Source of the DNA: Methylococcaceae bacterium
GTDB lineage: Bacteria; Pseudomonadota; Gammaproteobacteria; Methylococcales; Methylococcaceae
NCBI GenBank assembly: GCA_028678445.1
Contig: JAJRDJ010000321.1
Coordinates: 1 to 7,227, forward strand
Length of the DNA: 7,227 nt
Reading direction: 5' to 3'
The position numbers and the translations under genes were made by a program. A model generated the notes under the pieces. That model was given only the letters and a program-made list of their open reading frames with translations. It made no database searches and was not told the origin of the DNA. Below are positions 6,397 to 7,227 of this stretch, piece by piece. The first letter of the stretch is position 1. Each line of letters opens with the position of its first letter.

Positions 6397-7227
6397 GCCA
6401 GACCTCGGACCGCCTTCTGCACCGCCTGATGCATGGCTGGGAAGCCAACTTCATTCGCCATCCCTGGCTGGTCATCGTGCTGTTTATCCTGGGTTGCGGG
6501 CTGACCCTCCGCTATACCCTGGACAATCTGAAGATCAACACCAACACGGGGGACATGATTTCCCTCGAGCTGCCGTTCCAGAAGAACCGCATCGCGCTGG
6601 AGCAGGCCTTTCCCCAGGATATCGGCACTGCGCTGCTGCTGGTGGAAGGGAAGACGCCCGAAGCGACCAGCGCCGCCGTCAAGCAGATAGCGGCACTGGC
6701 CCGGCAGGACTCCGCGCATTTCAGCAGTGTCTACGTGCCCGACGAGGGCGATTTCTACGCCCGGAACGGACTGTTGTATCTCGGTCTTGATGAGCTGGAA
6801 GACCTGACCAAGCAGCTGGCCAATGCCCAGCCCTTCATCGGGCGTCTGGCCGAGGACAATAGCCTGCGCGGCCTGTTCGGGATTGTCGGCGAGGCGCTGG
6901 AAGAAGCCGGGAAAAGCGATCTGACCCTGGAACTTGATCCGCTGCTGGTCAAAATCCGCGAGGCCCTTGCTGCGGTCACCGCGGATCAGCCCTATCGGGT
7001 TTCCTGGCGGCAGCTCATGACGCCCGACTCCGAAGGGCTCGGGGTCACCAAGCGGTTGATTCTCGTGAAGCCTGTGCTCCATTATGAGGAAGTCATGCCG
7101 GCCGCGCAGGCCATACAGGCCATCAACGGCATTATCGCGGAAACCCTCAAAGGCGACCTCGCCGAGGTACGGGTCCGTAAAACCGGCGAAGTCATGCTGG
7201 AGCATGAGGAGATGGAAACGATCAGTA
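6393..7227 (+). CDS. hpnN: HpnN, hopanoid-associated RND (MMPL) transporter, 3' partial
   Basis: HpnN is an inner-membrane RND/MMPL-type transporter which, in Rhodopseudomonas palustris, is needed to move hopanoids to the outer membrane. The window covers the first 278 codons of a protein usually near 850-900 residues; the frame is still open at the edge. It begins MSQTSDRLLHRLMHGWEANF, followed by one hydrophobic helix at about 24-42 (PWLVIVLFILGCGLTLRYTL region). The family stretch LKINTNTGDMISLELPFQKN (46-65) comes next, where relatives usually have a Thr/Asp-rich segment. The remainder, including alternating charged helices such as LGLDELEDLTKQLANAQPF, would be the first large periplasmic domain. 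The ATG at 6393 forms an ATGA overlap with the hpnG stop, indicating translational coupling. No strong Shine-Dalgarno sequence is seen. Assignment rests on the N-terminal pattern plus its place after hpnG; the later transmembrane helices are not visible. Confidence 0.9.
   Translation, partial: MSQTSDRLLHRLMHGWEANFIRHPWLVIVLFILGCGLTLRYTLDNLKINTNTGDMISLELPFQKNRIALEQAFPQDIGTALLLVEGKTPEATSAAVKQIAALARQDSAHFSSVYVPDEGDFYARNGLLYLGLDELEDLTKQLANAQPFIGRLAEDNSLRGLFGIVGEALEEAGKSDLTLELDPLLVKIREALAAVTADQPYRVSWRQLMTPDSEGLGVTKRLILVKPVLHYEEVMPAAQAIQAINGIIAETLKGDLAEVRVRKTGEVMLEHEEMETIS

Noticed and set aside
6336..7205. 289-codon minus-strand open frame opposite hpnN
   Set aside because: The plus strand reads as HpnN from an ATGA overlap with hpnG through the window edge, so the antisense frame is a shadow despite its length.

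Overview
The window holds the core of a bacterial hopanoid biosynthesis locus next to the right-hand part of a decayed insertion sequence. The DNA is GC-rich, gene spacing is tight, and squalene is apparently made by one eukaryote-like squalene synthase rather than an HpnC/D/E set. This fits a proteobacterium. A gammaproteobacterium of the methanotroph or sulfur-oxidiser kind is a reasonable guess, but the taxon is an inference I cannot confirm from sequence alone.

Layout. Bases 1-810 carry the rest of an IS1595-type transposase gene, broken near base 391 by an 8-bp tandem duplication; the element probably ends near 824. Bases 811-1139 have no credible gene. They hold a perfect 12-bp GC-rich hairpin just beyond the 3' end of hpnH. 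hpnH (1140-2243, minus strand) encodes the radical SAM enzyme that adds adenosine to the hopene skeleton. Bases 2244-2569 are a divergent regulatory region with two back-to-back sigma70-like promoters. Rightward come sqs (2570-3637), shc (3695-5665), hpnG (5659-6396) and the start of hpnN (6393 to the window edge). hpnN has no stop codon inside the window.

How the genes work together. Sqs condenses two farnesyl diphosphates to squalene. Shc cyclises squalene to hopene/hopanol. HpnH attaches the 5'-deoxyadenosyl group from SAM, giving adenosylhopane. HpnG removes adenine to give the ribosyl/phosphoribosyl hopane that leads to C35 bacteriohopanepolyols. HpnN is an RND-type exporter thought to move hopanoids to the outer membrane. 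The stop/start overlaps shc-hpnG-hpnN imply one translationally coupled operon. hpnH is separately transcribed from the shared divergent promoter region.

I found no convincing previously undescribed system. The points most worth checking are the divergent promoter architecture, the hairpin-rich hpnH leader, the single-enzyme squalene route, and the clean 8-bp slippage event that killed the transposase.
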